Below are positions 1-8,788 of a stretch of DNA of 46,713 nt, in pieces. Made by a program: the position numbers and the translations under genes. The DNA is from an uncultured Ruminococcus sp. (lineage in GTDB: Bacteria; Bacillota; Clostridia; Oscillospirales; Ruminococcaceae): contig CALXIQ010000003.1 in the NCBI GenBank assembly GCA_944388405.1, positions 1-46,713 of the forward strand. The letters are read 5' to 3'. The notes below the pieces were generated by a model. The model searched no databases. It was not told the DNA's origin and was given only the letters and a program-made list of their open reading frames with translations. The stretch's first letter is position 1. Each line of letters starts with the position of its first letter.

Positions 1-20
1 GATTAAAGGAGAATAAGACT

Positions 21-2051
21 ATGGAAAAAATTCCGAACAACCATTCAAACAACCCGACAACAGGCATTGAGGATTACAACATGTCCGATGTACGGCTGAC
101 AAACGCCTATCTTAAGAATGCAAACGATATTATGCGAAAGTATCTTTTGTCACTGGATGTGAATAAGCTTGCGGCAGGCTTCCGTGAAATGGCAGGTATT
201 GCCCACAGCGAATCTCCCTACGGCGGCTGGGAAAGCGGACTTATCGGCGGTCATTCGGTGGGACATTATATGCTTGCGCTGGCTCAGGAATATGCCCTTT
301 CTTTGTCAGAAGAGCCTGATGTCCTCATATTGGAAAAGCTCAACGCCCTTATCGACGCTCTGAACGAAGCCCAGATAAAGGAGGACGGCGTTGTAAACGG
401 TCAGCCGGTGAAAAAGGGATTTCTTTTCTCGGCTGCGCCAAAAAATCGCAGCGACCCCCAGCCTTTGTACGGCGAGCAGCAGTTTGATAACATCGAACTG
501 GGAAAGGACGACCTTTTCACACAAGCCTGGGTGCCCTGGTATACAATGCACAAAATACTTGCCGGACTGGTGGGAGCTTATAAGCTTACAGGCAATAAAA
601 AGGCGCTTGAAACCGCCGACCTGCTGGGGAGCTGGGTCTACAACCGGGTGAAAAACTATGACACAACATTTGTTGATGGCGCAACCACCCTGAAGCAACA
701 GGTTCTCAGTGCAGAATACGGCGGCATGAACGACGCCCTCTATGAGCTGTACAAGCTGACCGGCAATCCAAATCATGCAAAAGCTGCCCATATGTTTGAC
801 GAAATACCGTTGTTTGACCAGCTGTATAACAACATCGACATACTCCCGGGAAAACACGCAAACACTACCATACCTAAGATAATCGGTGCACTCAACCGCT
901 ACAGAACCTGCAAACAAATGGGGAATAAGCTTCTGGCAGATTCGCCCGACAGTCATGAAATCGGCTACTACCTCACGGTGGCGGAGAATTTCTGGGATAT
1001 AGTAATAAACAGCCACACATACATAACCGGCGGCAACAGCGATAGCGAGCTTTTTAAAGAGCCTCACACCTGCGACGCCCACCGCAGCAACATAAACTGC
1101 GAAACCTGCAATACCTACAATATGCTCAAGCTTTCAAGAGAGCTTTACAAAATCACCGGCTTGCGCAAATATGCCGATTACTACGAAAATACTTTTATGA
1201 ACGCCATTGTTTCAAGCCAGAACCCTGAAACCGGAATGACAATGTATTTTCAGCCTATGGCATCGGGATATTTCAAAGTTTATTCCGACCCATACGAAAA
1301 CTTCTGGTGCTGCACCGGCTCTGGCATGGAGAGCATGACAAAGCTTAACGACAGTATCTACTACAGAAAAGGCAGTACCGTAATTGTTAATCAATACATA
1401 AGCTCCGTGCTTACAAACAAGGAAAACGGTGTTGTAATCACACAGCAAGCCGAGATTCCCTACGGTGAAAAAGCCGCATTTAAAGTGACTTTTTTAAACT
1501 CGGAAAATAAAGGAACTGCCGACAAAACCGTATCGATTATGCTACGTATTCCCGACTGGACGGTGGACTGCCCGGTTATAAAAGTAAACGGCGTCGAGTT
1601 TGATTATGCTCCGTCAGGCGGCTACGCCACTATAACCGGGCTTGGCGACGGAGATTCATTAGAAATCACCCTCCCCATGAAGTTTCAGGCATACGGGCTT
1701 GACGGCAGCAACAGGGTTGTGGCATTTAAATACGGACCTGCACTGCTCAGCGCAAATCTTGGGAAAATTATAACAACCAAAAATACCCAGCACACCGAAA
1801 ATCACGGGATTGAGGTAAGAAAGCCTCTGCGTATGGAAGGGCTTGACGAGTATATTGTCATCGATTCCGAGTATGGAACACCTGAAAAGTGGCTTGATAA
1901 GCTTGATGAGAATGTGATAAAAACGGAAAGCAAACTTGAATTCAGACTGAAAAACACCAACCGAAGCGAGCTTGTGTTCACTCCCCACTACAGCAAATAC
2001 AATCAGTATTACGGAATATACTGGTATCTTTCTTCCGATTGCAAGCAATAA
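21..2051 (+). CDS. GH127/GH146-type beta-L-arabinofuranosidase
   Basis: This 676-residue protein resembles the DUF1680 glycoside hydrolases (GH127, related GH146) that release beta-L-arabinofuranose from plant glycans. The family uses a zinc-bound cysteine nucleophile. The corresponding residues are visible: Glu361 and Cys363 in CETCNTYN, and the Cys430-Cys431 pair in FWCCTGSG. The N-terminal GGWESGLIGGHSVGHY block is also typical of the family. There is no signal peptide, so the enzyme probably acts in the cytoplasm on imported oligosaccharides. The ATG has an AAAGGAG site about 9 nt upstream. The exact substrate is inferred from the family; GH127 and GH146 cannot be separated by eye. Confidence 0.85.
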   Translation: MEKIPNNHSNNPTTGIEDYNMSDVRLTNAYLKNANDIMRKYLLSLDVNKLAAGFREMAGIAHSESPYGGWESGLIGGHSVGHYMLALAQEYALSLSEEPDVLILEKLNALIDALNEAQIKEDGVVNGQPVKKGFLFSAAPKNRSDPQPLYGEQQFDNIELGKDDLFTQAWVPWYTMHKILAGLVGAYKLTGNKKALETADLLGSWVYNRVKNYDTTFVDGATTLKQQVLSAEYGGMNDALYELYKLTGNPNHAKAAHMFDEIPLFDQLYNNIDILPGKHANTTIPKIIGALNRYRTCKQMGNKLLADSPDSHEIGYYLTVAENFWDIVINSHTYITGGNSDSELFKEPHTCDAHRSNINCETCNTYNMLKLSRELYKITGLRKYADYYENTFMNAIVSSQNPETGMTMYFQPMASGYFKVYSDPYENFWCCTGSGMESMTKLNDSIYYRKGSTVIVNQYISSVLTNKENGVVITQQAEIPYGEKAAFKVTFLNSENKGTADKTVSIMLRIPDWTVDCPVIKVNGVEFDYAPSGGYATITGLGDGDSLEITLPMKFQAYGLDGSNRVVAFKYGPALLSANLGKIITTKNTQHTENHGIEVRKPLRMEGLDEYIVIDSEYGTPEKWLDKLDENVIKTESKLEFRLKNTNRSELVFTPHYSKYNQYYGIYWYLSSDCKQ

Positions 2052-2130
2052 AACTCTGCTTTAAAAATGAATAAGCGTCCTTATTGTGAGCCAAACTAAC
2101 TCTATACTATGTTTTCACAGGAGGATGCTT

Positions 2131-3696
2131 ATGAACGAAATGTTTTGCTTTCAGTGCCAGCAGACCGCTCACAATACAGGCTGCAACGGCAAAGCCGGAG
2201 TCTGCGGCAAAAAAGCCGATACCGCCAATTATCAGGATGAGCTTGTGGGCGCGCTTATAGGTCTTGCAAGAGCGGCAAAGTCGGGAAATCCCACCGCCCG
2301 TACCGACGAACTCATGCTCAAAGGGCTTTTCACAACTATCACTAACGTAAATTTCAACGACGTTACAATCAAGAAGCTGAAAACGGAAGTGGAAAAGGAA
2401 AAGGGCAGAATCAACGCCGATAAGTTTGACGACTATGATATGAAAAATCTCTGGGATGAGCATGAGGATATCCGCTCGCTGAAATCACTGGTGCTCTTCG
2501 GAATAAAGGGCATGGCGGCTTACGCTTATCACGCATTTATTCTTGGTAAAACCGACAGCGAAGTCAACAGATTTTTCTATGATGCCCTTTATGCCATCGG
2601 CGAAAAGAAAACTCCGGATGAGCTGCTTGCATTGGTGCTTAAAACCGGTGAGGTCAATCTGAAATGTATGGCTATGCTTGATGCCGCAAACACTGAGGCT
2701 TATGGCAATCCCGTGCCGACGGAAGTACCTCTTACTATTGAAAAAGGTCCTTTTATTGTAGTCAGCGGTCACGACCTCCATGACTTAAAGCTGCTGCTGG
2801 AGCAGACAAAAGACAAGGGAATAAACATCTACACCCACAGCGAAATGCTGCCTGCTCACGGCTATCCCGAGCTTAAAAAATATCCTCACCTCAAGGGCAA
2901 TTTCGGCACCGGCTGGCAAAATCAACAGTCGGAGTTTCACAACATCCCTGCACCTATTTTATTTACTACAAACTGTATCATGCCCCTTCGTCAAAGCTAC
3001 TCTGACAGAGTGTTCACCACCTCGGTGGTTTCATATCCCGAGCTTGTCCATATCGACGAGAACAAGGATTTTACTCCCGTGATTGAAAAAGCCATCGAAT
3101 GCGGCGGTTACGACGAGGACAAACACATGACGGGAATGAACGGCGGCAGCACTGTTACAACCGGTTTTGCCCGTAACGCTGTGCTTTCCAATGCCGATAA
3201 AATCATAGACCTTGTAAAGAGAGGCAAAATCAAGCATTTCTTTCTGATAGGCGGCTGCGACGGAGCATCTCCAAGCCGCAGCTACTATACCGATTTTGCA
3301 AAGCTTACGCCGCCTGATACGATTATCCTTACCCTTGCCTGCGGAAAATACCGCATCAACGACCTTGACTTAGGCGACATCGAAGGAATCCCCAGAATAC
3401 TTGACTGCGGACAATGCAACGACGCCTACAGCGCAATACAAATCGCCCTTGCCCTTGCCGAGGCGTTTAACTGCGGCGTCAACGACCTGCCGCTGACTAT
3501 GGTGCTTTCCTGGTACGAACAGAAAGCGGTGTGTATCCTCCTTACGCTGCTGTATCTTGGCATCAAGAATATGTATCTCGGTCCTACAATTCCTGCTTTC
3601 GTTTCTCCGGGAGTGCTGAAAATATTAGTTGAAAACTATAACCTCACTCCCACAGGCGAACCGAAAGCCGACCTTGATAAAATCCTCAATCGCTGA
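2131..3696 (+). CDS. hcp: Hydroxylamine reductase (hybrid-cluster protein, class I)
   Basis: Hcp reduces hydroxylamine to ammonia in vitro and also handles nitric oxide; it is a cytoplasmic Fe-S protein of anaerobes. The N-terminal cysteines C6-x2-C9-x8-C18-x6-C25 match the proximal cluster of class I enzymes. Hybrid-cluster ligand motifs are all present: GHDLHD, HSEMLPAHGYPEL, TTNCIMP, LIGGCDG, LACGKY, ILDCGQCND and SWYEQKAV. I start at ATG 2131 because AGGAGG lies at 2119-2124, 6 nt upstream; a GTG at 2086 gives a longer frame without a ribosome-binding site. Length 521 residues is normal. It lies between two glycosidases with no functional link that I can see. Confidence 0.95.
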   Translation: MNEMFCFQCQQTAHNTGCNGKAGVCGKKADTANYQDELVGALIGLARAAKSGNPTARTDELMLKGLFTTITNVNFNDVTIKKLKTEVEKEKGRINADKFDDYDMKNLWDEHEDIRSLKSLVLFGIKGMAAYAYHAFILGKTDSEVNRFFYDALYAIGEKKTPDELLALVLKTGEVNLKCMAMLDAANTEAYGNPVPTEVPLTIEKGPFIVVSGHDLHDLKLLLEQTKDKGINIYTHSEMLPAHGYPELKKYPHLKGNFGTGWQNQQSEFHNIPAPILFTTNCIMPLRQSYSDRVFTTSVVSYPELVHIDENKDFTPVIEKAIECGGYDEDKHMTGMNGGSTVTTGFARNAVLSNADKIIDLVKRGKIKHFFLIGGCDGASPSRSYYTDFAKLTPPDTIILTLACGKYRINDLDLGDIEGIPRILDCGQCNDAYSAIQIALALAEAFNCGVNDLPLTMVLSWYEQKAVCILLTLLYLGIKNMYLGPTIPAFVSPGVLKILVENYNLTPTGEPKADLDKILNR

Positions 3697-3752
3697 CATC
3701 GTGAATTTTATCCCCCCCTTGCAAGCGTAAATTTAATCCTTATTTTACAGTG

Positions 3753-3790
3753 AAAACTCCGTTGTCACCTTGTTGGCGGCGGAGTTATTT
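3753..3790 (+). terminator. Probable terminator after hcp
   Basis: AACTCCG (3755-3761) pairs with CGGAGTT (3780-3786) around a long loop and is followed by ATTTTTAAA. The stem is short, so this is a moderate call. Confidence 0.55.
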
Positions 3791-3855
3791 TTAAATGTGG
3801 GAATGCAAAAATGCCCTTCGCTATTAATATCATTACTTTGTTTAATATAATTATA

Positions 3856-3884
3856 TTGACATAACGTCTGACAAGGTTTACAAT
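3856..3884 (+). promoter_or_regulatory. Sigma-A type promoter of the GH2 gene
   Basis: TTGACA at 3856-3861, a 17-nt spacer and TACAAT at 3879-3884. The start codon is 30 nt further on, preceded by GAAAGGAGG. Confidence 0.8.
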
Positions 3885-3913
3885 GTGATTAAAGTTGAAA
3901 GGAGGTTTTTCTC

Positions 3914-6900
3914 ATGACCGAAAAACTGCTTATATGCGATGAGTGGGAATTTTCAAAACAGCCCTTTGGAACTGAGTATTCTGAGGATTTCTGCTGGGAG
4001 AAAATCGACATTCCTCACGACTGGCTGATTTACGACGCAAAAAATCTGTACGAAACATCTACAGGCTGGTACAGGAGAAAATATTTTTATCAAAAGTCTG
4101 ATGAAAAAATATTCATACGCTTTGACGGAGTGTATATGGACAGCTCCGTTTATGTCAACGAAAAAAAGGCAGGCGAATGGAAATACGGCTATTCCACCTT
4201 TGAATTTGATATAACCGAGCTTCTCTGCGAGGGAGAAAACCTGATAACAGTGAGGGTAAATTACCAAAGCCCCAATTCAAGATGGTATTCGGGCGCAGGT
4301 ATTTTTAGAAAGGTTCAGATTATCAAAAGACCTCCCGTTCACATTGCGGCGGACGGAGTTTATATCAATGCGGTAAAAAGCAAGGGCTGTCCTGAAAACT
4401 GGACAGTTACTACCTTTGTGGAGATTTCAAAGGCTCTTGAAGATGGTAAACTGGTTCAGAGAATTTACAATGAGGACGGCGAACTTGTAAAATATGAAAC
4501 TGCTTTTAACTCCCAGAACCCCACAAGCAGCGTTGAGGTTTCAGGGGTTAAGCTTTGGGATATAAATTCGCCATGCCTTTACAGCCTTGAAACAACTGTG
4601 TTTGACGGCGACAGGGAAATTGATAGAAGCGTTGTGACTTTCGGCTTCAGAACTATTGAATTTACAGCTGACAAAGGCTTTTTCCTAAACGAACGCCATG
4701 TTAAACTCCACGGTTGCTGCGAACACCATGACCTGGGCGCTCTGGGAGCGGCATTCAACAAGTCCGTTATGGCGGCACGGCTTGAAAAGCTGCGCAGCAT
4801 GGGCATAAACGCCGTGAGAACCTCTCACAATATGCCCGCCGAGGAGCTTATGGAGCTTGCGGACGAAATGGGATTTTTAATTCTGTCGGAAGGCTTTGAT
4901 ATGTGGGAAAAGCCCAAGACAAAGTACGACTACGCCAGATTTTTCGGCGACTGGGTAGAAAAAGATGTGGCCTCATGGATACGCCGCGACCGCAATCATC
5001 CCTCAATTATCGGCTGGAGCATAGGAAACGAAATTTACGACACTCACGAAAGCCTTAGAGGTCTTGAAATTACAAAAATGCTGTACTCCCTTGTGAGGAA
5101 GCACGACTTTATGAAAAACGCATATGTTACCATCGGTTCAAACTATATGCAGTGGGAAAACGCTCAGAAGTGCGCCGATTTTCTGGGACTTGCTGGCTAC
5201 AACTACGGCGAGCGTCTGTATAATGAGCATCACGAAAAGCATCCTCAGCGCATGATTTACGGAAGCGAAACTTCTTCGGTTGTTCACAGCCGTGGAATTT
5301 ACCACTTTCCTCTTTCAATGCAGGTGCTGACAAACGATGACGAGCAGTGCTCCTCCCTGGGCAACTGCACCACCGGCTGGGCGGCAAAGAACACCGAAGC
5401 TTGCATAATCGACGACCGTGACGCCGAGTTCTGCGCAGGTCAGTTTATCTGGACGGGCTTTGACTATATCGGAGAACCTACTCCCTATCAGACCAAAAAC
5501 AGCTACTTCGGTCAGATTGATACCGCAGGTTTCGTAAAGGATAGCTACTACATCTTCAAGGGCGAGTGGACAGATTACAAAACCGACCCGTTTGTGCACA
5601 TCTTCCCCTACTGGAGTTTTAACGAGAGTGAAATAATTGACGTGCGTGTATGCTCAAACGCCCCTGAAGTAGAGCTTTTCAAGGACGGTGTTTCTCAGGG
5701 CAGGTTTGCTATCGACCACAAAAATGGTATCGACCTTATTGCCGATTACAGCCTTGAATTTTCAAAGGGCACTCTTGAAGCGGTGGCTTACGATGAAAAC
5801 GGTCAGGTTATTGCCCGTGATGTGAAAAAATCCTTTGGTGACAGCGTTAAGCTTATGGCTAAAGCGGATAAGGACTGCATTAAAGCCGATGGCGAGGAGA
5901 TAACAAGAGTTGAAATCTGGGCGGTTGACCGGGAGGGCGTGCCCGTTGAAAACGCCAACAACCGTGTGTTTGTACAGGTAGAAGGTCAGGGTCGCCTGAT
6001 GGGTCTTGACAACGGCGACAGCACCGACTACGACCAGTACAAAACTTCGGACAGAAGGATGTTCTCCGGCAAGCTTATGGCGTATATCGGCTCTCTTACC
6101 GAAGCCGGCGAGATAACTGTTTCGCTTTCATCAAAGGGTCTGGAGCCCTGTCAGGTTAAGATTACCGCCTGCGAAAGCCCGGTACGCAAGGGCGTTTCCT
6201 GCATTGAAAGAATACCTGAAAACGACATGAAAAACAAGGACGATATTCCTGTAAGAACGGTAAGTCTTTCTGCAGGCTCAAAGCTACTCACCCCCGACGC
6301 TCCCACAACCGAAATTGAATACACTGCCCTCCCCGAAAACAACAACGGCGGCGACATTGACTTTAAGGTTGTAACCTTCAGGAACATCAAATCCCCCATT
6401 GCCGACTGCACCGTGGAAAACGGCAAAGTTATGGTAACGGCAAAGGGCAACGGTCAGTTTAAACTTCGTGCGCTGTGCAAAAATCACGATAAAAGATATC
6501 ATGTAATCTCAGAGCTGACAATGACCTCAGAAGGATTTGACACCACCTATGTTGAACCCTATTCCTTTGTGCTGGGCGGACTTTATTCCGACAGCTCCGA
6601 AAGGGTTTCAAACGGAATTGAAAGAGGTGCAAAATTCGGCGGAGGTCACGCTTACATAGGCTTTGCAAATGTGGACTTCGGCGAGTTTGGCTCCGATACC
6701 GTTACAGTTCAGATTTTTGCCAACACCAACGACCCTGTAAATGTGTACTTCTACGACGGAAATCCCGACAAGGGCGGAGAGCTTCTGGGCAAATACACCT
6801 ATGACCTCTCACCCATATGGCTTACCTATCAGCCTATGACCTACACACTGCCAAAGCGTCTCAAGGGCGTTCACGATTTCTACATTGGGTCTGATTTCTG

Positions 6901-7303
6901 CTATGATATCAAGGGCTTTGAATTTGAAAAGCAGTCAAAGGAGTTTTCTGTGCTTTATGCAAATCAGGCGAACGATATCTACGGCGACGCCTACAAGGTT
7001 GAAGAGGAAGCCGTTACGGGAATACTAAACAACGTCTGCCTTGAATTCGGCGAGGTTGATTATTCTGAGGAAACGCCCGCTTCGGTTACAATCTGCGGCA
7101 AAACTCCCCTTGAGGTAAACAGCGTTCACGTTCAGCTTAAGGGCGAGGAGGAACACAGAATCCTGTGCGATTTCAAGAACAGCTCTGATTTTTCACAGCA
7201 GACCTTTGATGTGAACATTCCCAAGGGAAAATACCAGCTTTCGGTAACCTTCCTCCCCGGAACGGAGTTTGACTTGAAGTGGATTAGATTTAATAAAGAT
7301 TGA
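3914..7303 (+). CDS. Glycoside hydrolase family 2 (beta-galactosidase-like), multidomain
   Basis: This 1129-residue enzyme has the GH2 layout: an N-terminal jelly-roll (PHDWL, TGWYRRKY), an Ig-like domain and a TIM barrel. The acid/base is Glu373 in GWSIGNE and the nucleophile Glu452 in IYGSETSS. After the barrel comes a DUF4982-like domain, another Ig-like stretch, and from about residue 875 a beta-rich domain resembling a carbohydrate-binding module. There is no signal peptide, so it probably acts in the cytoplasm on imported oligosaccharides. It has its own promoter and a GAAAGGAGG site. GH2 covers beta-galactosidases, glucuronidases and others; the DUF4982 type often acts on beta-galactosides, but specificity is not decidable here. 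Confidence 0.9.
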   Translation: MTEKLLICDEWEFSKQPFGTEYSEDFCWEKIDIPHDWLIYDAKNLYETSTGWYRRKYFYQKSDEKIFIRFDGVYMDSSVYVNEKKAGEWKYGYSTFEFDITELLCEGENLITVRVNYQSPNSRWYSGAGIFRKVQIIKRPPVHIAADGVYINAVKSKGCPENWTVTTFVEISKALEDGKLVQRIYNEDGELVKYETAFNSQNPTSSVEVSGVKLWDINSPCLYSLETTVFDGDREIDRSVVTFGFRTIEFTADKGFFLNERHVKLHGCCEHHDLGALGAAFNKSVMAARLEKLRSMGINAVRTSHNMPAEELMELADEMGFLILSEGFDMWEKPKTKYDYARFFGDWVEKDVASWIRRDRNHPSIIGWSIGNEIYDTHESLRGLEITKMLYSLVRKHDFMKNAYVTIGSNYMQWENAQKCADFLGLAGYNYGERLYNEHHEKHPQRMIYGSETSSVVHSRGIYHFPLSMQVLTNDDEQCSSLGNCTTGWAAKNTEACIIDDRDAEFCAGQFIWTGFDYIGEPTPYQTKNSYFGQIDTAGFVKDSYYIFKGEWTDYKTDPFVHIFPYWSFNESEIIDVRVCSNAPEVELFKDGVSQGRFAIDHKNGIDLIADYSLEFSKGTLEAVAYDENGQVIARDVKKSFGDSVKLMAKADKDCIKADGEEITRVEIWAVDREGVPVENANNRVFVQVEGQGRLMGLDNGDSTDYDQYKTSDRRMFSGKLMAYIGSLTEAGEITVSLSSKGLEPCQVKITACESPVRKGVSCIERIPENDMKNKDDIPVRTVSLSAGSKLLTPDAPTTEIEYTALPENNNGGDIDFKVVTFRNIKSPIADCTVENGKVMVTAKGNGQFKLRALCKNHDKRYHVISELTMTSEGFDTTYVEPYSFVLGGLYSDSSERVSNGIERGAKFGGGHAYIGFANVDFGEFGSDTVTVQIFANTNDPVNVYFYDGNPDKGGELLGKYTYDLSPIWLTYQPMTYTLPKRLKGVHDFYIGSDFCYDIKGFEFEKQSKEFSVLYANQANDIYGDAYKVEEEAVTGILNNVCLEFGEVDYSEETPASVTICGKTPLEVNSVHVQLKGEEEHRILCDFKNSSDFSQQTFDVNIPKGKYQLSVTFLPGTEFDLKWIRFNKD

Positions 7304-7319
7304 TAGCAAATAAATGTTT

Positions 7320-7350
7320 AAAGGGACAGTCAAACGGCTGTCCCTTTTTT
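7320..7350 (+). terminator. Terminator of the GH2 gene
   Basis: AAGGGACAG pairs with CTGTCCCTT (7321-7329 / 7338-7346) around an 8-nt loop and runs into TTTTTT. Confidence 0.9.
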
Positions 7351-7433
7351 GGTTTATATACCGATGCACAGCCAAACCTTGTTTAAAACCAATGCTCGGA
7401 CAAACTTCCCTTGACGGTTACAAACCGATAGCC
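7347..7433. repeat. 87-bp direct repeat, copy A
   Basis: Positions 7347-7433 recur base for base at 7640-7726. The repeat includes TATATACCGATGCACAGCC and ends in the 34-bp core ACAAACTTCCCTTGAC...GATAGCC. It abuts the GH2 terminator and contains no credible reading frame. Confidence 0.9.
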
Positions 7434-7480
7434 CAACCACAACGAAGCGAACGTTAGTGAGCGGATCGATATTAAAAAAA

Positions 7481-7514
7481 ACAAACTTCCCTTGACGGTT
7501 ACAAACCGATAGCC
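7481..7514. repeat. 34-bp core repeat, isolated middle copy
   Basis: This is a perfect copy of the 34-bp core found at the 3' ends of the two 87-bp repeats (7400-7433 and 7693-7726). The middle and last copies also share the following TTTACAAAACGAAGCGA, and related GAGCGGATC-ATATTAAAA strings follow the first and last copies. The spacing is irregular. Confidence 0.9.
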
Positions 7515-7538
7515 TTTACAAAACGAAGCGAGGTCCTG

Positions 7539-7616
7539 AGCGCGGACGGCGCAATTCGCGAGCCGTTCACTGACGCTCACTTGGTTTGATGAGTGGGTAA
7601 GTTTGTTGCCGCAATC
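7539..7616. repeat. Dispersed intergenic repeat (related copies near 44.4-44.6 kb)
   Basis: AGCGCGGACGGCGCAA (7539-7554) recurs at 44358-44373. The 59 bp at 7558-7616 recur in inverted orientation at 44541-44599 with roughly ten differences. This is a repeat family scattered between genes; no open reading frame or transposase is associated with it in this window. Confidence 0.8.
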
Positions 7617-7639
7617 AAAGCAAGCATAAGACCAGACTA

Positions 7640-7726
7640 TTTTGGTTTATATACCGATGCACAGCCAAACCTTGTTTAAAACCAATGCTCGGACAAACTT
7701 CCCTTGACGGTTACAAACCGATAGCC
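7640..7726. repeat. 87-bp direct repeat, copy B
   Basis: Identical to 7347-7433, offset by 293 bp. It ends with the 34-bp core and is followed by TTTACAAAACGAAGCGA, as is the middle core copy. Confidence 0.9.
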
Positions 7727-7763
7727 TTTACAAAACGAAGCGAGCACCGCGAGCGGATCAATA

Positions 7764-7795
7764 TTAAAAGAAAAAAGACAGCCGGGGGCTGTCTT
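7764..7795 (-). terminator. Rho-independent terminator on the minus strand
   Basis: Read on the minus strand, AAGACAG pairs with CTGTCTT (7795-7789 / 7781-7775) around a GC-rich loop and is followed by a T-rich tract. It could end pyrE transcripts or the candidate small RNA that starts near 7884. Confidence 0.75.
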
Positions 7796-7884
7796 CTAAC
7801 TTGTGTAAAAATTTTGGAGAGAATGAAACGAGCTAAGAGTTAATTCACTTAGTGTTTTCATTCTTTTTCTTTCTTTGTTCTACA
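7765..7884 (-). ncRNA. Candidate small RNA downstream of pyrE
   Basis: On the minus strand a promoter-like pair (TTGAAG at 7918-7913, 16 nt, TATAAT at 7896-7891) lies about 120 nt before a good terminator, with no reading frame between. The RNA would contain an internal hairpin: GAATGAAA pairing with TTTCATTC and an inner CTAAG/CTTAG. The same hairpin read on the plus strand is followed by TTTTTCTTTCTTT and could instead be a plus-strand terminator. Either reading is possible, so this is tentative. Confidence 0.35.
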
Positions 7885-7890
7885 ATTAAT

Positions 7891-7918
7891 ATTATACACG
7901 ATTGCCGAAAAACTTCAA
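7891..7918 (-). promoter_or_regulatory. Promoter-like site 3' of pyrE
   Basis: Minus strand TTGAAG, 16 nt, TATAAT. It points away from pyrE towards the repeat block and would drive the candidate small RNA. Confidence 0.45.
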
Positions 7919-7991
7919 CAACAATACAATTACATTTTGCTACAGATTAGTTACAACTGCCTTTTTTTGATGTAACCGTTGAGCGAATTAG

Positions 7992-8651
7992 TTATTGAGC
8001 CGCACCGTATTGCTCACGATATTCCAGCATTTTGTCGAGATATTCCTTGCCTTCAACAATTCCGTCACGAATGGCACTGATAATATCCTCCATGTTGACG
8101 ATAGAGTAAACCTTTACTCCGAAATCAAGGTATGCCTGCTCAACAGCAGAAGCGTCGGTGTCAAGGGCTTTTTCCATTCTGTCTACGGTGATTACCATGC
8201 CAGTGATGTCAACATCGGCGGCGGATTTAAGCTTGGGTACAGATTCCCTTAACGCCTTGCCGGAAGTCATTACGTCGTCGACGATAATAACCTTTTCCTT
8301 GTCGCAAAGCTTTTTACCTACAAACATTCCGCCCTCGCCGTGATCCTTTGTCTCCTTGCGGTCAAAGCAGTAGGAAACATCGTACCCGTATTTTGTGCCC
8401 AGAGCAATTACCGCCGCCACCGCAAGAGGTATGCCCTTGTATGCCGGACCAAACAGCGTTTCAACGGGGATTTTGTTGTCAACTATGCAGTCAGCATAAA
8501 ACTCTCCCAGCCTTGCAAGCTGCGCTCCCGTTTTGTAATTTCCGCAGTTGATGAAATAGGGAGCTTTTCTGCCGCTTTTCAGCGTGAACTCTCCGAAGGT
8601 CAGCACTCCGCTGTCCACCATAAATTTAATGAACTCTTCCTTATAGGTCAT
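7992..8651 (-). CDS. pyrE: Orotate phosphoribosyltransferase
   Basis: PyrE joins orotate and PRPP to make orotidine 5'-phosphate in pyrimidine synthesis. The PRPP-binding signature VIIVDDVMTSGKAL spans residues 121-134, and the flexible-loop region with KETKDHGEGG precedes it. The length of 219 residues is usual. The ATG is preceded by GAAGGGA. The gene stands alone here, separate from other pyr genes, with its own promoter. No PyrR-type attenuator is obvious in the short 5' leader. Confidence 0.95.
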   Translation of the reverse strand: MTYKEEFIKFMVDSGVLTFGEFTLKSGRKAPYFINCGNYKTGAQLARLGEFYADCIVDNKIPVETLFGPAYKGIPLAVAAVIALGTKYGYDVSYCFDRKETKDHGEGGMFVGKKLCDKEKVIIVDDVMTSGKALRESVPKLKSAADVDITGMVITVDRMEKALDTDASAVEQAYLDFGVKVYSIVNMEDIISAIRDGIVEGKEYLDKMLEYREQYGAAQ

Positions 8652-8686
8652 AAACTACACGTCCCTTCATTTTAATAAGCATATAT

Positions 8687-8715
8687 ATTATAGCATATTC
8701 CCCTCCCCTGCGCAA
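8687..8715 (-). promoter_or_regulatory. Promoter of pyrE
   Basis: Minus strand TTGCGC (8715-8710), 17 nt, TATAAT (8692-8687). The -10 is extended by TGC directly before TATAAT. Confidence 0.75.
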
Positions 8716-8743
8716 GCCCGGAGCGCCTCCGTGCAAAAACTTA

Positions 8744-8783
8744 ACAAAAGGACGTTTCCCTGCACTCAGGCAGAGAAACGTCC
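8744..8783 (-). terminator. Terminator of the VanRSY-like operon
   Basis: GGACGTTTC pairs with GAAACGTCC (8750-8758 / 8775-8783). On the minus strand the stem is followed by TTTTG just after the carboxypeptidase stop codon. Confidence 0.85.
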
Positions 8784-8788
8784 TCCTA

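Noticed and set aside
306..1082. 258-residue frame antisense to the GH127 gene
   Set aside because: It runs opposite a clear enzyme with intact catalytic residues, has low-complexity Cys/Val-rich composition and no ribosome-binding site.
7347..7760. CRISPR array
   Set aside because: Only three core copies, irregular spacing, related spacers and no cas genes nearby.
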